Source of the DNA: an uncultured Paracoccaceae bacterium
GTDB taxonomy: Bacteria > Pseudomonadota > Alphaproteobacteria > Rhodobacterales > Rhodobacteraceae
Direction: 5' to 3'
Assembly: GCA_934500835.1 (NCBI GenBank)
Contig: CAKSTR010000001.1
Span: 496,001-560,000, forward strand
Length of the DNA: 64,000 bases
Under the pieces are notes generated by a model. The model made no database searches and was not told the origin of the DNA. It saw nothing but the letters and a program-made list of their open reading frames with translations. Position numbers and translations under genes: made by a program. This document shows positions 1 to 9,168 of the stretch, in pieces. Each line of letters opens with the position of its first letter. The first letter of the stretch is position 1.

Positions 1-3000
1 GCGGATGCGAGGTTTTTGACCTGCTTGCGGCTGAGGACGTGCTCTCCGGTTTGCAGCACGGCGGGCACCTCGTCGGCGGCAAGGACCGGCCCGCCGCTGT
101 GCATCCGAGGTGCATCCATCCACAGAGATGCCGGATAGGCTGTCGTCCCGGCGGAGTTCGATGTGACCTGCCCGCCCGAATGAAAAATGCCCGGAAGGAT
201 GAGGCCCATCAGGCCCATGAAGCCGCCACCACCTCCACCGCCCCCGGCAGCGCCCGAGGCCACACCTTGAGCGAGGATCGGCGCACCTTGGTTGGCTCCT
301 TGCACGACCCCTTGGCCCAGCACAGCCCCGCCGGATGCTGCACCGCTCTGAACCTGCGCACCCGCTACCGCACCACCCGATGCCATACCGCTGCGGACGC
401 TGGCCCCGGCTGTGGTCGCGCCCGAGGTGAGCGCAGCCTGTAGCTGCCCGGCGACTTGGCTACCGGCGGTCACCATCGCGTTGCCGATATTGCTGCCTGC
501 CGTCATTGAGCCGGAGATCATGGCTTCCTGCGTTCCCGCCGCGCCGAGGTCCGGCATGGCCTCGTCACCCGTGGACCCGAACAGGTTGCCAAGGACGCCG
601 CCAAGGTTGAACCCGGCCTTCTTGCCGTCTCCCCCGCCCATACCGAACAGGTTGAGGAGTTCCTTCGTGGCTTTATCCGCGACGATGTCGGCGAAGATGC
701 CGAGGATCGACTCACCGAGGGATTCCAGATCGAACTTGCCGGTCTTGATGAACTCCTCAATCGTGTCGGACAGAGACTGGAAGACCTCGACTTCGATCTT
801 CTGCCCAGCTTCGATCCAGCCCGGAACACCATCGAGCCATTCCTTGAGCGGGTCAGCCGCGAGGATTTTGAGTTGCTTGTTCAGCTTCTCAGCTTCCTCG
901 CGCTGGCGGATCAGCGCCATGGTGGTTTCGTCCACCGCGCCGCCGGTCAGGCGGGCAGCTTCGGCCATCAGCTTGGCGGTTTCGATATTGTCGGCGCGGC
1001 CAGTCGCCACGAGCATCAGGGCCGCGTTTTCATCCATCAACGAATTGGTTTCGGACTGGATGGACTCAGCCAGCTTCTCATAGGCTTTCGCCTCATCGGT
1101 GAGTTCTGCGGCCTTCTCACGGCCAGAGCCGCCCTTACGCCCGCTGCCGCCACCCTTGCGCCCACCGCCTGCGGCTGCGCTTTCACGCTTCCGGGCAGCG
1201 GCCCGTCCGGCGGTGAGTTGGTCATCAAGGCGCAGCCCTTCGGCGAATTGGAAGTCTTCGGCCTTGATGATCTGTTTCTCGATCCAGCCCGCAATTCCGC
1301 CTTTGGCATCAGCCGCCATCTCTTTCGCCGTCTGCTTGACCCCATGCTCATAGGTCAGGCGAGCAACTTCCGCCTGACGAACAGTCTGTCCGGCCTCAAG
1401 GGCCACAAGTTCAGCCCGCTTCCCGGCGTTCGTAATCACAGAACCCCCCAGAGCGGCCAGTGATGATAGGATAGCCGACACCTCTGCGCCGACTGCGGAC
1501 ATGGCCGAGGCCCAGCCCCATGTTTGGCCGGTGGCTTCCCCGATCATCCCCGGCATGGGGGCGAGGATCGCTTGTAGGCGGTCAGCCGTCAGGCCGAGTT
1601 GCGCCGCTTCCTCAACGGCCTTCACCAGTTCCGGCGGAAGCTGCGCCCCTGCATCACGCGCGGCCAGAAGCAGGCTGACGACCTTGCCCATCGCCGCGCT
1701 GGTCTCTTTCGGCCCCTTTGCCATTTTCGCCTCAGACAGCGCAGCGGTGAGGGCATGGGCTTGGTTGACCGAAAGGCCGAACTTGGCTTGCAACTGGTCG
1801 GCTGCATCGGCGGTCAGAAGGATCGTTTCGGGCCGCAGGGCTTCCGGCAGGAAGGTAGCCTTGTCCCATTGGTCCATCAGATCGGTGACGCCGGACATGG
1901 TGACGCCAAGGGCGGCAACACCGTCCTGCATCTGCTGTTCAAGTTTCATGGCCGAGACCGCAGCCATCGCGTCATAGAACCGCTGGGCGGATTCCGCTGC
2001 CAGCCCGAATTCTTCCCGAAGGGCCAGCGTCCCGCCGTTCACCGCCGCAGCGGAATCCCGGTATGTGGTCAGGGTCGAATTCAGATCGCCCATCACATCG
2101 TCAAAGGTCCGGGCTTTTTCACCCCCGGAAATCAGAAGCGGGATGAGTGCCCCCATGATCGCGGCCACGGCTCCGGCGGCAGCGCCCCAGACCCCGAACC
2201 CCCCCAGAAGCTGCGGCAACTGCATGGCGAGAGCGCGGGTGGCATCGGTGCCCGCCGCCACCTGCACAAAGAAGTCACCGATCTGGTAGGAGGCGTTCTG
2301 GACCTGATAGCCGACCTGCGAGGCGGCTTTCCCCACCCGGTCAAACCCGGCCAGCGTGTCTCGGGCCTTCTCTCGGGCGTTCGCGGCAAGCTGGGCGGAA
2401 ATCACCCCCTCACGTTCGGCCAGTGCGATCCGGTCAAGCGTGGCTTCGTATTGCTTGCTGGCACTGTAGAGCGGATTGAACTCTGCCCGGAGCGCCGACA
2501 GCGCCGCCTCATGCTGGGCTGCGGCCCTTGCAGCCTCCCCCTGTTCACGGGCCAAATGCGCCGCTGCGCCCCGTGCGTATTCGCTGGCGGTCACGCCTTG
2601 CGTCAGTTCAGTTCGCAGGTTTTCGTATTCGTTTCGGGCGAGGCGCACCGCTGCCACATCGGGGGCGCGGCGCAGGCTGGCGTGTAGCTTGTCAACGGCG
2701 GCGTCCAGCCGGTCGAGACCCTGCACGTCTCCAAGGTCATCAAGCCGGAAGGCTAGCTTCTGTGCTGACGTGGTGGCCTGCCGGAGCGCCATGGATGCCG
2801 CCAGCGCCGCTCGATCTGTCGCCGATCCTGCCTTTGTCGCGGCTGTCGCCGCCCCACCCATCGCCGACCCCAGCCCCTGCGCCATATCGCGGGCGGAGCG
2901 CAGCGGAGTTACATCGAACTGCGGTTTCAGATTTCGCAGGACCGTGAAGGCCCCGGAAGCGTCACGCTCAAGGTCTTTCACCGCCACCTTAATCGCGGCA

Positions 3001-3077
3001 ATGGCCGAGCGGAACTCTGTGGCCCCGCGTTTCGCGGGTGAGGCGTCAATGCCAATGGAAATCGAATGTTCTGACAT
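1..3077 (-). CDS. Phage tail tape measure protein (partial, C-terminus off the left edge)
   Basis: An uninterrupted minus-strand frame starts at ATG 3077 (MSEHSISIGIDAS) and is still open at base 1, giving more than 1,020 residues. It is helical and Ala/Gln-rich. A hydrophobic stretch lies at about residues 285-320, a Lys/Gly-rich linker at about 625-645, and a Gly-rich segment (GVASGAAGGGGGGGFMGLMG) at about 930-955. The visible end contains GPVLAADEVPAVLQTGEHVL, the 'GE-hVL' signature near the end of many tape measure proteins. In this family the protein sets tail length and helps DNA injection. It is transcribed leftward, away from the replication block. No other tail gene lies upstream, which is unusual because tail assembly genes normally precede the tape measure gene. 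Confidence 0.88.
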   Translation of the reverse strand, partial: MSEHSISIGIDASPAKRGATEFRSAIAAIKVAVKDLERDASGAFTVLRNLKPQFDVTPLRSARDMAQGLGSAMGGAATAATKAGSATDRAALAASMALRQATTSAQKLAFRLDDLGDVQGLDRLDAAVDKLHASLRRAPDVAAVRLARNEYENLRTELTQGVTASEYARGAAAHLAREQGEAARAAAQHEAALSALRAEFNPLYSASKQYEATLDRIALAEREGVISAQLAANAREKARDTLAGFDRVGKAASQVGYQVQNASYQIGDFFVQVAAGTDATRALAMQLPQLLGGFGVWGAAAGAVAAIMGALIPLLISGGEKARTFDDVMGDLNSTLTTYRDSAAAVNGGTLALREEFGLAAESAQRFYDAMAAVSAMKLEQQMQDGVAALGVTMSGVTDLMDQWDKATFLPEALRPETILLTADAADQLQAKFGLSVNQAHALTAALSEAKMAKGPKETSAAMGKVVSLLLAARDAGAQLPPELVKAVEEAAQLGLTADRLQAILAPMPGMIGEATGQTWGWASAMSAVGAEVSAILSSLAALGGSVITNAGKRAELVALEAGQTVRQAEVARLTYEHGVKQTAKEMAADAKGGIAGWIEKQIIKAEDFQFAEGLRLDDQLTAGRAAARKRESAAAGGGRKGGGSGRKGGSGREKAAELTDEAKAYEKLAESIQSETNSLMDENAALMLVATGRADNIETAKLMAEAARLTGGAVDETTMALIRQREEAEKLNKQLKILAADPLKEWLDGVPGWIEAGQKIEVEVFQSLSDTIEEFIKTGKFDLESLGESILGIFADIVADKATKELLNLFGMGGGDGKKAGFNLGGVLGNLFGSTGDEAMPDLGAAGTQEAMISGSMTAGSNIGNAMVTAGSQVAGQLQAALTSGATTAGASVRSGMASGGAVAGAQVQSGAASGGAVLGQGVVQGANQGAPILAQGVASGAAGGGGGGGGFMGLMGLILPGIFHSGGQVTSNSAGTTAYPASLWMDAPRMHSGGPVLAADEVPAVLQTGEHVLSRKQVKNLAS

Positions 3078-3349
3078 GGGGGGTCCGGCGAGGTCGCGCG
3101 GGCGGGCCAGAGAGGCCGCAAGGGGCCAGCAGAGGGCCTGTGCGCGAAATTGGGGAAAGGCTGCGCCCAGAGCGGAAGCGACCCAGAGGGCGGCTTGCGG
3201 GGGGCTGCCGGTATTATATCCGGTGCGGCTCTGCTGACCTAGAAATTTAGCAGAACGGTTCGCTCGTTCCTTGATAGCTCAAGTGCTTCCGGGGCGCCCG
3301 CCATGGGGGCAATGCGTCAAGCAAGAATTTGCACGACAAGCCTTTGTAA

Positions 3350-3366
3350 TGTCACGAACAATGACA
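3350..3366. promoter_or_regulatory. 17-bp inverted repeat TGTCA-N7-TGACA, candidate operator
   Basis: TGTCA (3350-3354), seven bases, then TGACA (3362-3366) form an inverted repeat in the divergent gap between the tape measure gene and the small gene at 3444. The same 5-7-5 architecture recurs at 10798-10814. It is probably a site for an element-encoded or host repressor; the cognate protein is not identified. Confidence 0.4.
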
Positions 3367-3443
3367 CGATCCGCGTGAGATTTACCTAGGTCGGATTGGG
3401 GCGCGGGGGTAAAAAGGGTGCAGCATCAAATCACAAAGGACAA

Positions 3444-3689
3444 ATGCACATGGCCCCCCGCCAGACCAGAGACACCGCCCTGCGTGTTGACCCGTGGCTG
3501 AACGAGGTCTTGCGCCGCGAGGAAATCGAATTGGGTAAGGTCCAAGCCTATGCCTACCAGTTCGCGCGGCGGCTTGAGGCCGGAATCCCCAACCGCCAAA
3601 CCAAATTCGAACTGATGCGCCAAGCCACCATTCTTGAGAGGATGGTTCGTGAGGCCCCAGTTGTGACCCCGCCCGAGGACTATAACTGA
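3444..3689 (+). CDS. Small hypothetical protein (81 aa)
   Basis: The product begins MHMAPRQTRDTALRVDPWLN. I chose ATG 3444 because AAAGGA at 3435-3440 sits at a suitable distance. An in-frame ATG at 3396 has no such site. The protein is charged and mostly helical (LRREEIELGKVQAYAYQ), with no membrane segment or signal peptide. I do not recognise the family. Its place at the head of the rightward block, just behind the operator-like palindrome at 3350, would suit an early regulatory or DNA-associated phage protein, but nothing in the sequence proves that. Confidence 0.6.
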   Translation: MHMAPRQTRDTALRVDPWLNEVLRREEIELGKVQAYAYQFARRLEAGIPNRQTKFELMRQATILERMVREAPVVTPPEDYN

Positions 3690-3828
3690 TGATTCGTCAC
3701 ATGTCCCGGATGTGCCAAAAGACATAAAATGTCACATCCCGCCGAAATAAGCGGAAATCCGCCCATCCGACCCGTGACTATCTGACCATCTGACCGCAAA
3801 ACTTGAAAACGGTGTGCAGATACCTTAG

Positions 3829-3858
3829 ATGCCGGAACAGAACTCATCTGTTCGGCAT
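3829..3858. promoter_or_regulatory. Imperfect hairpin upstream of the gene at 3920
   Basis: ATGCCGGAACAG (3829-3840) pairs with CTGTTCGGCAT (3848-3858), with one bulged G and a 7-base loop. No T-run follows, so it is not a classic terminator. It lies between two small genes and could be an operator or an RNA processing signal. Confidence 0.35.
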
Positions 3859-3919
3859 TTGCGTGTGACTTAAGGTCCGACGAATCGGCTGCTGAACATC
3901 CATAGCAGGAGAACCTTGA

Positions 3920-4252
3920 GTGCATCAAGCACAAAGTTACTTGACGAAAGCGCCGCCCCGCCGGTTGCCTTCCGCCACACGGGCGCAGGACTCGCAGTCC
4001 TATTACCTGCGTGTGGAGGCGCTGGCCGGGGTGGCCGGTCTTTCGCGCACGCACATGGCCCGGTTGCTGCAATCCATCGGCCCCGATGGGGCGGTGCGTC
4101 ACAGCCAGCGCATTTACTATGAGCTTGGCCCGGCCTGCGATGCAATCGAACAAAACCGCCCCGGAACCCTCACCCCTGTGATGAAGGCCAACCTTCTGGC
4201 GCAGGCCCAGACCCTCACCCAAATCATCGCAGGAGATGAAAATGGACGATAA
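3920..4252 (+). CDS. Small helix-turn-helix-like protein (110 aa)
   Basis: Translation starts at GTG 3920 with AGGAGA at 3907-3912 as ribosome site. The product begins MHQAQSYLTKAPPRRLPSAT. The central part (about residues 28-65, including VEALAGVAGLSRTHMARLLQ) has the spacing of a helix-turn-helix, followed by a His/Arg/Tyr-rich wing. A DNA-binding role is therefore likely, possibly a transcription factor or a packaging/replication accessory protein; the family is not recognised. The last bases overlap the next start (4242), suggesting translational coupling in one operon with the following genes. Confidence 0.6.
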   Translation: MHQAQSYLTKAPPRRLPSATRAQDSQSYYLRVEALAGVAGLSRTHMARLLQSIGPDGAVRHSQRIYYELGPACDAIEQNRPGTLTPVMKANLLAQAQTLTQIIAGDENGR

Positions 4253-4622
4253 CGACGACGAACTGGTCAAGGCCCTTGAACTCGACGCCGCAGCGTGGCG
4301 CGGGCCGAAGGCAAAAACGTATTCGGACATGGTTCGCGCGGTCGATACCAAACTTGAGAAGGAAGGCTTCACCGACCCCAATCTCCGCTCGACCGTTATC
4401 AAGGGCCTTGCAGCAACCCGCGCCTCCAAGTCCTATCTGGACGGGTTGGAGTCCCGGTTCGATGCGGATAGCGCCTTTGAAGGGTTGCAGGCCGGACCTC
4501 TGGGCTGGCTGATCCAACCCAAGAAGCAAAGCGGACTCACCGCCGAGGAACACCGCCAAATCGCCTCCAAATTGCCCCCGGCAGAGCGTATGAACTACGC
4601 CCGCAAGCACGGGTTGATGTGA
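4242..4622 (+). CDS. Hypothetical acidic phage protein (126 aa)
   Basis: The start is placed at ATG 4242, six bases after AGGAG (4231-4235). ATG 4236 would be too close to that site. The protein begins MDDNDDELVKALELDAAAWR and ends with a basic segment (LPPAERMNYARKHGLM). It has no membrane segment and looks soluble and helical. The end motif, with conserved-looking Glu/Arg residues, resembles small phage proteins near replication genes, but I cannot assign a function. It overlaps the preceding gene by 11 bases, and its stop overlaps a possible GTG start of the next gene. Confidence 0.6.
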   Translation: MDDNDDELVKALELDAAAWRGPKAKTYSDMVRAVDTKLEKEGFTDPNLRSTVIKGLAATRASKSYLDGLESRFDADSAFEGLQAGPLGWLIQPKKQSGLTAEEHRQIASKLPPAERMNYARKHGLM

Positions 4623-4624
4623 CG

Positions 4625-5017
4625 ATGGTTCGCCCCCTTGATGTCGCGGGTTGGATTGTTGACGCCCCCTCGCGTCTGGCGGGGCGGATGGTCTGCAACG
4701 CCTTCGTTACTGCATACGATCAGGCCAACCGGGCGGCGATCCTCGATTACGCCCAGCGCCTGCGGGCGATTGTGGACCATGCCGATTCCGAACCAAACCG
4801 CCCGCTCATCCTGACCTTCCCCGGCCTGCCTGTCGGGCGGTTGGTTCTACAGCTTGCCGGGCTGGTGCAGGTCAGGGCTGACGGATGGACCCCGTGGAGT
4901 CATCTCGAACGGGAAGATTTTCCGCGCGTGATCCAGATCGGGGCTGAGGACTTTCACGATGTCCGCGAGACGCCCGCCGAAGGCTCAAGGGGCTACGCCC
5001 CGCCCGCAGCGGCCTGA
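4625..5017 (+). CDS. Hypothetical protein (130 aa)
   Basis: Translation can start at ATG 4625 (MVRPLDVAGWIVDAPSRLAG) or two codons earlier at GTG 4619, which overlaps the preceding stop. The product has a possible amphipathic N-terminal helix and a central hydrophobic stretch (LILTFPGLPVGRLVLQLAGL), then a Pro/Ala-rich tail. No known domain is recognised. Tight spacing to the gene before implies co-expression. The tail may be extended by chance, because the following 300 bases hold no clear gene. Confidence 0.5.
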   Translation: MVRPLDVAGWIVDAPSRLAGRMVCNAFVTAYDQANRAAILDYAQRLRAIVDHADSEPNRPLILTFPGLPVGRLVLQLAGLVQVRADGWTPWSHLEREDFPRVIQIGAEDFHDVRETPAEGSRGYAPPAAA

Positions 5018-5321
5018 CAAACCTATCCCGAAGCGGCGGAAGCCTCACTTCTCACCGCCGCCGATGGAGATTCCACCGCCAAAAAGCCCGGAACGGATGC
5101 CGGGTCGGAAGTGGTGGTTTCCATGGTGGAGCGTAAAACCTCTACCCTCGGTTGGGGCGGCGTGAGCCGCCCCACCACACCGACAATTCCACCTTTGAAT
5201 TCCACGTCAGCGCGGGGCGCTGGCAACTTCGCATGGGGTGCGGAGACCGAGGATTCACATGCGCCTGCGGGGCAGGCCGGAAGGAGGCTAACCCATGAGC
5301 TAGAATTAGGAGGGCGCACTG
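5018..5321 (+). other. Gap of about 300 bp with no convincing gene
   Basis: Three short overlapping plus-strand frames occupy this stretch. One (ATG 4959 to 5165) is Pro-rich and low in complexity. One (from about 5126) runs into the next gene in another frame. The third ends at a TGA near 5296; its last 30 or so codons include the Cys-rich string MGCGDRGFTCACGAG, but it has no ATG start with a ribosome site. The third could be a short Cys-rich protein with a TTG start, or a decayed gene. I leave all three uncalled. Confidence 0.35.
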
Positions 5322-5768
5322 ATGAGCGCAGTTCAAGAGCATATCGCCGTGGTCACCGACCACCTTGCCCGCATTCAGCGGTCGAAGCTGACGGGCATCG
5401 CTATGGCCGAGTTGAAACGCTTGCGCCGCAACACACAGCGCCCGTTCGCCCGAACCGCGTTTCGGTTGGCCGCTGAACTGGCCGGAGAAATGGATGAGGT
5501 TCGCGCCGGTGTCGCCGCCCGTGGGGGTGTTCCGGGTGATCCGCAAGCCGGTATGCGCCGCCCCATCTTGCGCTTCGGGCCGGAGATTTGGACGCATAAA
5601 GAGGTGCTGTTTAGCGCCTGTAAGATGGTCGGTGTGTGGTCGGATGCGTGGTTCCACGATGGAGACCCGACAGCGTTCAACTTCCCCGAGACAAAAACTT
5701 GGCCTGCCATGTCCGGGGGTTCGACCCTCTACATCACCGCACCATGGATTGCGGGCGAGTGGAAATGA
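5322..5768 (+). CDS. Hypothetical protein (148 aa) upstream of the primase
   Basis: A strong ribosome site (AGGAGG near 5309-5314) precedes ATG 5322. The product begins MSAVQEHIAVVTDHLARIQR. The N-terminal half is helical and basic; the C-terminal half is aromatic-rich (WTHKEVLFSACKMVGVWSDA). No membrane segment is visible and the family is not recognised. It is followed at once by a strong stem-loop (5773-5802), so this looks like the last gene of the small-gene operon. Expression would drop before the primase gene. Confidence 0.6.
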   Translation: MSAVQEHIAVVTDHLARIQRSKLTGIAMAELKRLRRNTQRPFARTAFRLAAELAGEMDEVRAGVAARGGVPGDPQAGMRRPILRFGPEIWTHKEVLFSACKMVGVWSDAWFHDGDPTAFNFPETKTWPAMSGGSTLYITAPWIAGEWK

Positions 5769-5772
5769 AAGA

Positions 5773-5802
5773 ACCCCCGGCCAATGTGAGTTGGCCGGGG
5801 GT
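5773..5802. terminator. Perfect 12-bp stem-loop between small-gene operon and primase
   Basis: ACCCCCGGCCAA (5773-5784), a 6-base loop, then its exact complement TTGGCCGGGGGT (5791-5802). It lies 5 bases after a stop codon. It lacks a T-run, so it may act as a weak or Rho-assisted terminator, or as an mRNA 3'-end stabiliser. Confidence 0.55.
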
Positions 5803-5874
5803 GCGGAAGTGACTGAGTGAGTGGTTATTACATAACTCTCAAATGTTTGAATTCAAGGAAACGAGTGAGACGGA

Positions 5875-8800
5875 ATGAGCAAGATGGATAAGCTGCGGGC
5901 CGACCCCGATCAGTTGATCGAAGATGACAGCGCCGAGATGTGGAATGATGCACAACTCTGGGGCACTGACTCTGCCGAGTATCGGGCCGCGCTTGATCTG
6001 CCGATGCACTTCACGCCGGGTGTGCAATACACCGACACGAAGAAGTTGAAGCGCCACAATACCCCGGATGATGGCTGGAAGGGCAATACCGCCCCCCTGC
6101 GGGTCTGGATTGAAGGTGCCCCTTCGCGCGGTATGGTGTCCGCAAGGGGGCTGTCCCGGCATCCTGTAGCGCCGCACAAGGACGGAGAATGCATCGTCTT
6201 CGGCCACAGTGCAGGCGGCGGGCGCACAGCCAAGGCCATGGTCACGATGTCCGCCATGGTGCTGGACATTGACGCGGGCGGGGTGCTGGAAGATGTCGCC
6301 GCGAAGATCGAGCGCATGGGCCTTCTGGCGCTGATTTACACCAGTTTCAACGATCAGAAGACGACCCTTGATGTCAGCCGAGACAAGGTGATGAAAGCCG
6401 CCAAGACCGCCACCGATCCGACCTTGGATCAGGTTCGGGCATTTCTGGCCGCTGACCCGAAGTCTGCTTTTACCGCTGATTTCCTCGACTCGGTTGAGAT
6501 CGAAGACACAAAACTGCACACCGAAAAAGGTCTGGTGATCCGCCTGAGGACGGCGGCGCAGGAGAAATTCAGAGTCGTGTTTCCACTGGCCGTGCCCGTG
6601 GTGATTGGTGATCTGGCCCCGACCCATGCGGCAGGGCTGGACCTCTGGGCCGACAAGATCACGGGCTTGGGGGCGGACCTTGTGGGCGTGGCCTTTGATA
6701 CGTCTTGCACAGACCCGTCCCGGCTTTTCTTCACCCCCCGACACCCGAAAGACCGGCAGGGCGTGGCAATCATCGTGCGCGGGCGTCCCTTGACCTTCGA
6801 AGAGGTTCAGGCGCGATCCAAGGACGCATACCTTGCCCAGCGGCGGGCGGCGACGATCACCGATCCTTTTGCACTGGCCGGAATGCCGACCGGCGGTGAT
6901 GCTGAATTCACCGCTCCTGTGCAGGTGTTCTCGCCTTCGGGCCGCGACCTGACAGCATGGCACAAAGGCGTCAAAGAACGCTTTTTGCTGGCCGATATGC
7001 TTGAGGCCGTATGCCCGGATCGGTGCGACACGCGACAGAACAAGGCCGACACGTTCCACACGATCTGCCCTTTCGAGGATGAGGGCGGACACGGTCCGAC
7101 AGGCGGGGCCTGCATGGCCTCGAACCCGGATGCCCATCCCCATGGCGTCTGGGGCTGGTTTTGCAAACATGCAAGCTGTGACGGACTGGACAAGCTGGAA
7201 TTCATCGCGCAGGCGCTGGCTGAGGGCTGGTTTGACGAGTCCGAACTCGACAATGAAGAATGGCTTCTTGCGGCATATGAGGACGAAACCCCGGACGATG
7301 CCGGTCCCGATGCCGAGGATAGCGCGGCCCAGGACGACATTGCGGGAAGCATTGCCGAGCTGGCGGGAGAGTTTGAAGACCGGAAGGATTGGCTGATCGG
7401 CTACAAGGTCACGGGCGGCGCGATCACCCGTGGCAAGAAAGATGGCAAGCCCGTGGCTCTCTGCGGCGTGTTTGATGTGGTCGGGCGCTCGTCCAACGCG
7501 GACGGCACCGAAGCCGCAGGCCGGATCATCAGCTTCGTCAATGAGAATGGCAAGCGCGTCGAACTCACCCTTCTGATGGCCGATCTGGTGACGGATGGTC
7601 GGGCGATCATCGCCCGGCTGGCGGGTGCGGGACTGCCGATCTACGCTTACACCAAAGAGGCCACCGACAATCTGCTGGCCTTGTTGCGGTCGCTCAGACC
7701 CAAGCGCCTTGTCCCCACGATGCAGGCCCCCGGCTGGGTTCGCGGGGACACGGGCGCGGTGCTTGGCTATCTCACACCGACCGGCGATTACATCCGGGCT
7801 TTTGAAAATGCCCCGGCGGTGCGGCTGGTCGAGGCGGCGCGGGCGGAAGTCGTTAAGCCCGGCGGGACGCTGGCAGGCTGGCAGGGCGCGGCTGACGCCG
7901 CTATCCAGCGGTCCACCGAAAACCCCTATTGGCTGTTGACCCTCTGTGCTGGTTTCGCTGGCCCGCTTCTGGGCCTCACCGGGGGCGACCCTTGCGGCCT
8001 TGCACTGTCCGGGCGCACCTCGAAGGGTAAGAGCCTTGCCCAGCGTCTGGGGGCCTCTGTCTGGGCCTCTCCGCGCACCGGGGACGGGGTGCTTCACTCT
8101 ATGAACAGCACCAGCAACGCTATCGAAGACCTTGCGACCAAAGGCTCCGAGGCGGTCCTTATGCTGGATGACGTGGGGGCCTTGCAGGACAAGCGGGCGC
8201 TGTCCGGCATCCTGTTCGGGCTGTCCGGCGGTTCGACCAAGAACCGCAAGGCAGGTCGCGGCGCGGGGTTGACGAAGCGCGAGACGTTCCGGCCCTATGT
8301 GGTCCTGTCCAGTGAACAGGATATTCGCGCCGAAGTCATGGGGGCCGGTGATACATATCGCGGGGGCTTGGCAGGACGCTTTGCTGACGTTGACGTGACC
8401 AATGGTCAGGACGCTCCTGCGAAGGAACTGGCGGCGCTGGAAGCGGCCTCCCAGCACTTCGGCCATGCAGGCCCGGCTTTCATTCGTCACCTGATTGCAA
8501 CGGGCGTTCACAGCGCCCCGGAGACGCTGGCGGCGAAGATCAAGACCATGGCTGGAAAGCTGGCACGGCGGGGCTTGGACGCAAGGCAGGAACCCCCGGC
8601 GGTCATGCGCAGGGCGGCAGAGGTGTTTGCCTATCCGCTTCTGGGGGGATTGCTTGCTGTGGAGGCGGGGCTGATCGGTGCCGGTGATAAGTTGCGGGCG
8701 GCACAGGCGGTGCGGGATGTGGTGGAGAACGCTTGGGATGGCTTTGTGGAGACCGGCGGAGCCGGAGCGGCCCGTGGCGGGGCTGATCTGATCGACAGCT

Positions 8801-9129
8801 TCCGTAGCTTCATCGCCCGCGAAATTGGTGCCCGCATCATCGAGACCACTGACGATGCCAGCGCAGCGCGGGGCGGCGTCATCGGATGGTATGACGATGA
8901 TTTCATCTATCTCGACTGGTCATTGCTGGCCGACCCCGCCCGATTGGGGATCGACTTCGCCAAGCGCGATGAGTTGGCAAAAGCCTTGGGTGAAGTTGGG
9001 ATGCTGGTCAAACCGCCTAAGGGCTACCCCCAGCGTAAGTTGCCAGCGACTTTCGGCGGGGTGGCCGCAGGCAAAGACCCGCGCGAGGTGAAGAACCTCA
9101 AAGTCATCAGGAAGACGCTGGGCATCTAG
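5875..9129 (+). CDS. Primase/helicase with C-terminal DUF927-type ATPase (1,084 aa)
   Basis: This is the replication protein of the element. The N-terminal third resembles an archaeo-eukaryotic-type primase: a hydrophobic strand ends in a DxD motif (MVLDIDAGG, about residue 129), and later comes DTSCTDPSRLFFTP, as in prim-pol/RepB-like proteins. Residues about 380-440 hold Cys/His pairs (HTICPF, GACMAS, WFCKHASC) that look like a zinc-binding primase element. The C-terminal half matches the DUF927 superfamily 3-like helicases: Walker A GRTSKGKS near residue 712 and Walker B VLMLDDVG near residue 762. The start is ATG 5875; ATG 5884 is possible. An iteron array begins 40 bases after its stop, so it may both recognise and open the origin, as the P4 alpha protein does. 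That link is inference. Confidence 0.85.
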   Translation: MSKMDKLRADPDQLIEDDSAEMWNDAQLWGTDSAEYRAALDLPMHFTPGVQYTDTKKLKRHNTPDDGWKGNTAPLRVWIEGAPSRGMVSARGLSRHPVAPHKDGECIVFGHSAGGGRTAKAMVTMSAMVLDIDAGGVLEDVAAKIERMGLLALIYTSFNDQKTTLDVSRDKVMKAAKTATDPTLDQVRAFLAADPKSAFTADFLDSVEIEDTKLHTEKGLVIRLRTAAQEKFRVVFPLAVPVVIGDLAPTHAAGLDLWADKITGLGADLVGVAFDTSCTDPSRLFFTPRHPKDRQGVAIIVRGRPLTFEEVQARSKDAYLAQRRAATITDPFALAGMPTGGDAEFTAPVQVFSPSGRDLTAWHKGVKERFLLADMLEAVCPDRCDTRQNKADTFHTICPFEDEGGHGPTGGACMASNPDAHPHGVWGWFCKHASCDGLDKLEFIAQALAEGWFDESELDNEEWLLAAYEDETPDDAGPDAEDSAAQDDIAGSIAELAGEFEDRKDWLIGYKVTGGAITRGKKDGKPVALCGVFDVVGRSSNADGTEAAGRIISFVNENGKRVELTLLMADLVTDGRAIIARLAGAGLPIYAYTKEATDNLLALLRSLRPKRLVPTMQAPGWVRGDTGAVLGYLTPTGDYIRAFENAPAVRLVEAARAEVVKPGGTLAGWQGAADAAIQRSTENPYWLLTLCAGFAGPLLGLTGGDPCGLALSGRTSKGKSLAQRLGASVWASPRTGDGVLHSMNSTSNAIEDLATKGSEAVLMLDDVGALQDKRALSGILFGLSGGSTKNRKAGRGAGLTKRETFRPYVVLSSEQDIRAEVMGAGDTYRGGLAGRFADVDVTNGQDAPAKELAALEAASQHFGHAGPAFIRHLIATGVHSAPETLAAKIKTMAGKLARRGLDARQEPPAVMRRAAEVFAYPLLGGLLAVEAGLIGAGDKLRAAQAVRDVVENAWDGFVETGGAGAARGGADLIDSFRSFIAREIGARIIETTDDASAARGGVIGWYDDDFIYLDWSLLADPARLGIDFAKRDELAKALGEVGMLVKPPKGYPQRKLPATFGGVAAGKDPREVKNLKVIRKTLGI

Positions 9130-9168
9130 CCCAGCCCCCGCGCGCGGAAAATCCCCCGAATGGCCCTT

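Noticed and set aside
412..3237. Several plus-strand frames in the first 3.2 kb
   Set aside because: They lie antisense to one uninterrupted minus-strand tape measure frame with a recognisable end motif.
3258..3269. GTTC-N4-GTTC, resembling a LexA box
   Set aside because: Spacing is four instead of seven bases, so it does not fit the alphaproteobacterial box.
3680..4429. Minus-strand frame of 249 residues opposite the small genes
   Set aside because: The plus-strand genes have ribosome sites and overlapping starts; this frame has no start signal.
5839..8511. 890-residue minus-strand frame antisense to the primase
   Set aside because: Third-position GC bias makes long antisense frames. The plus frame has the Walker motifs and a consistent domain order; this one has no domains and no ribosome site.
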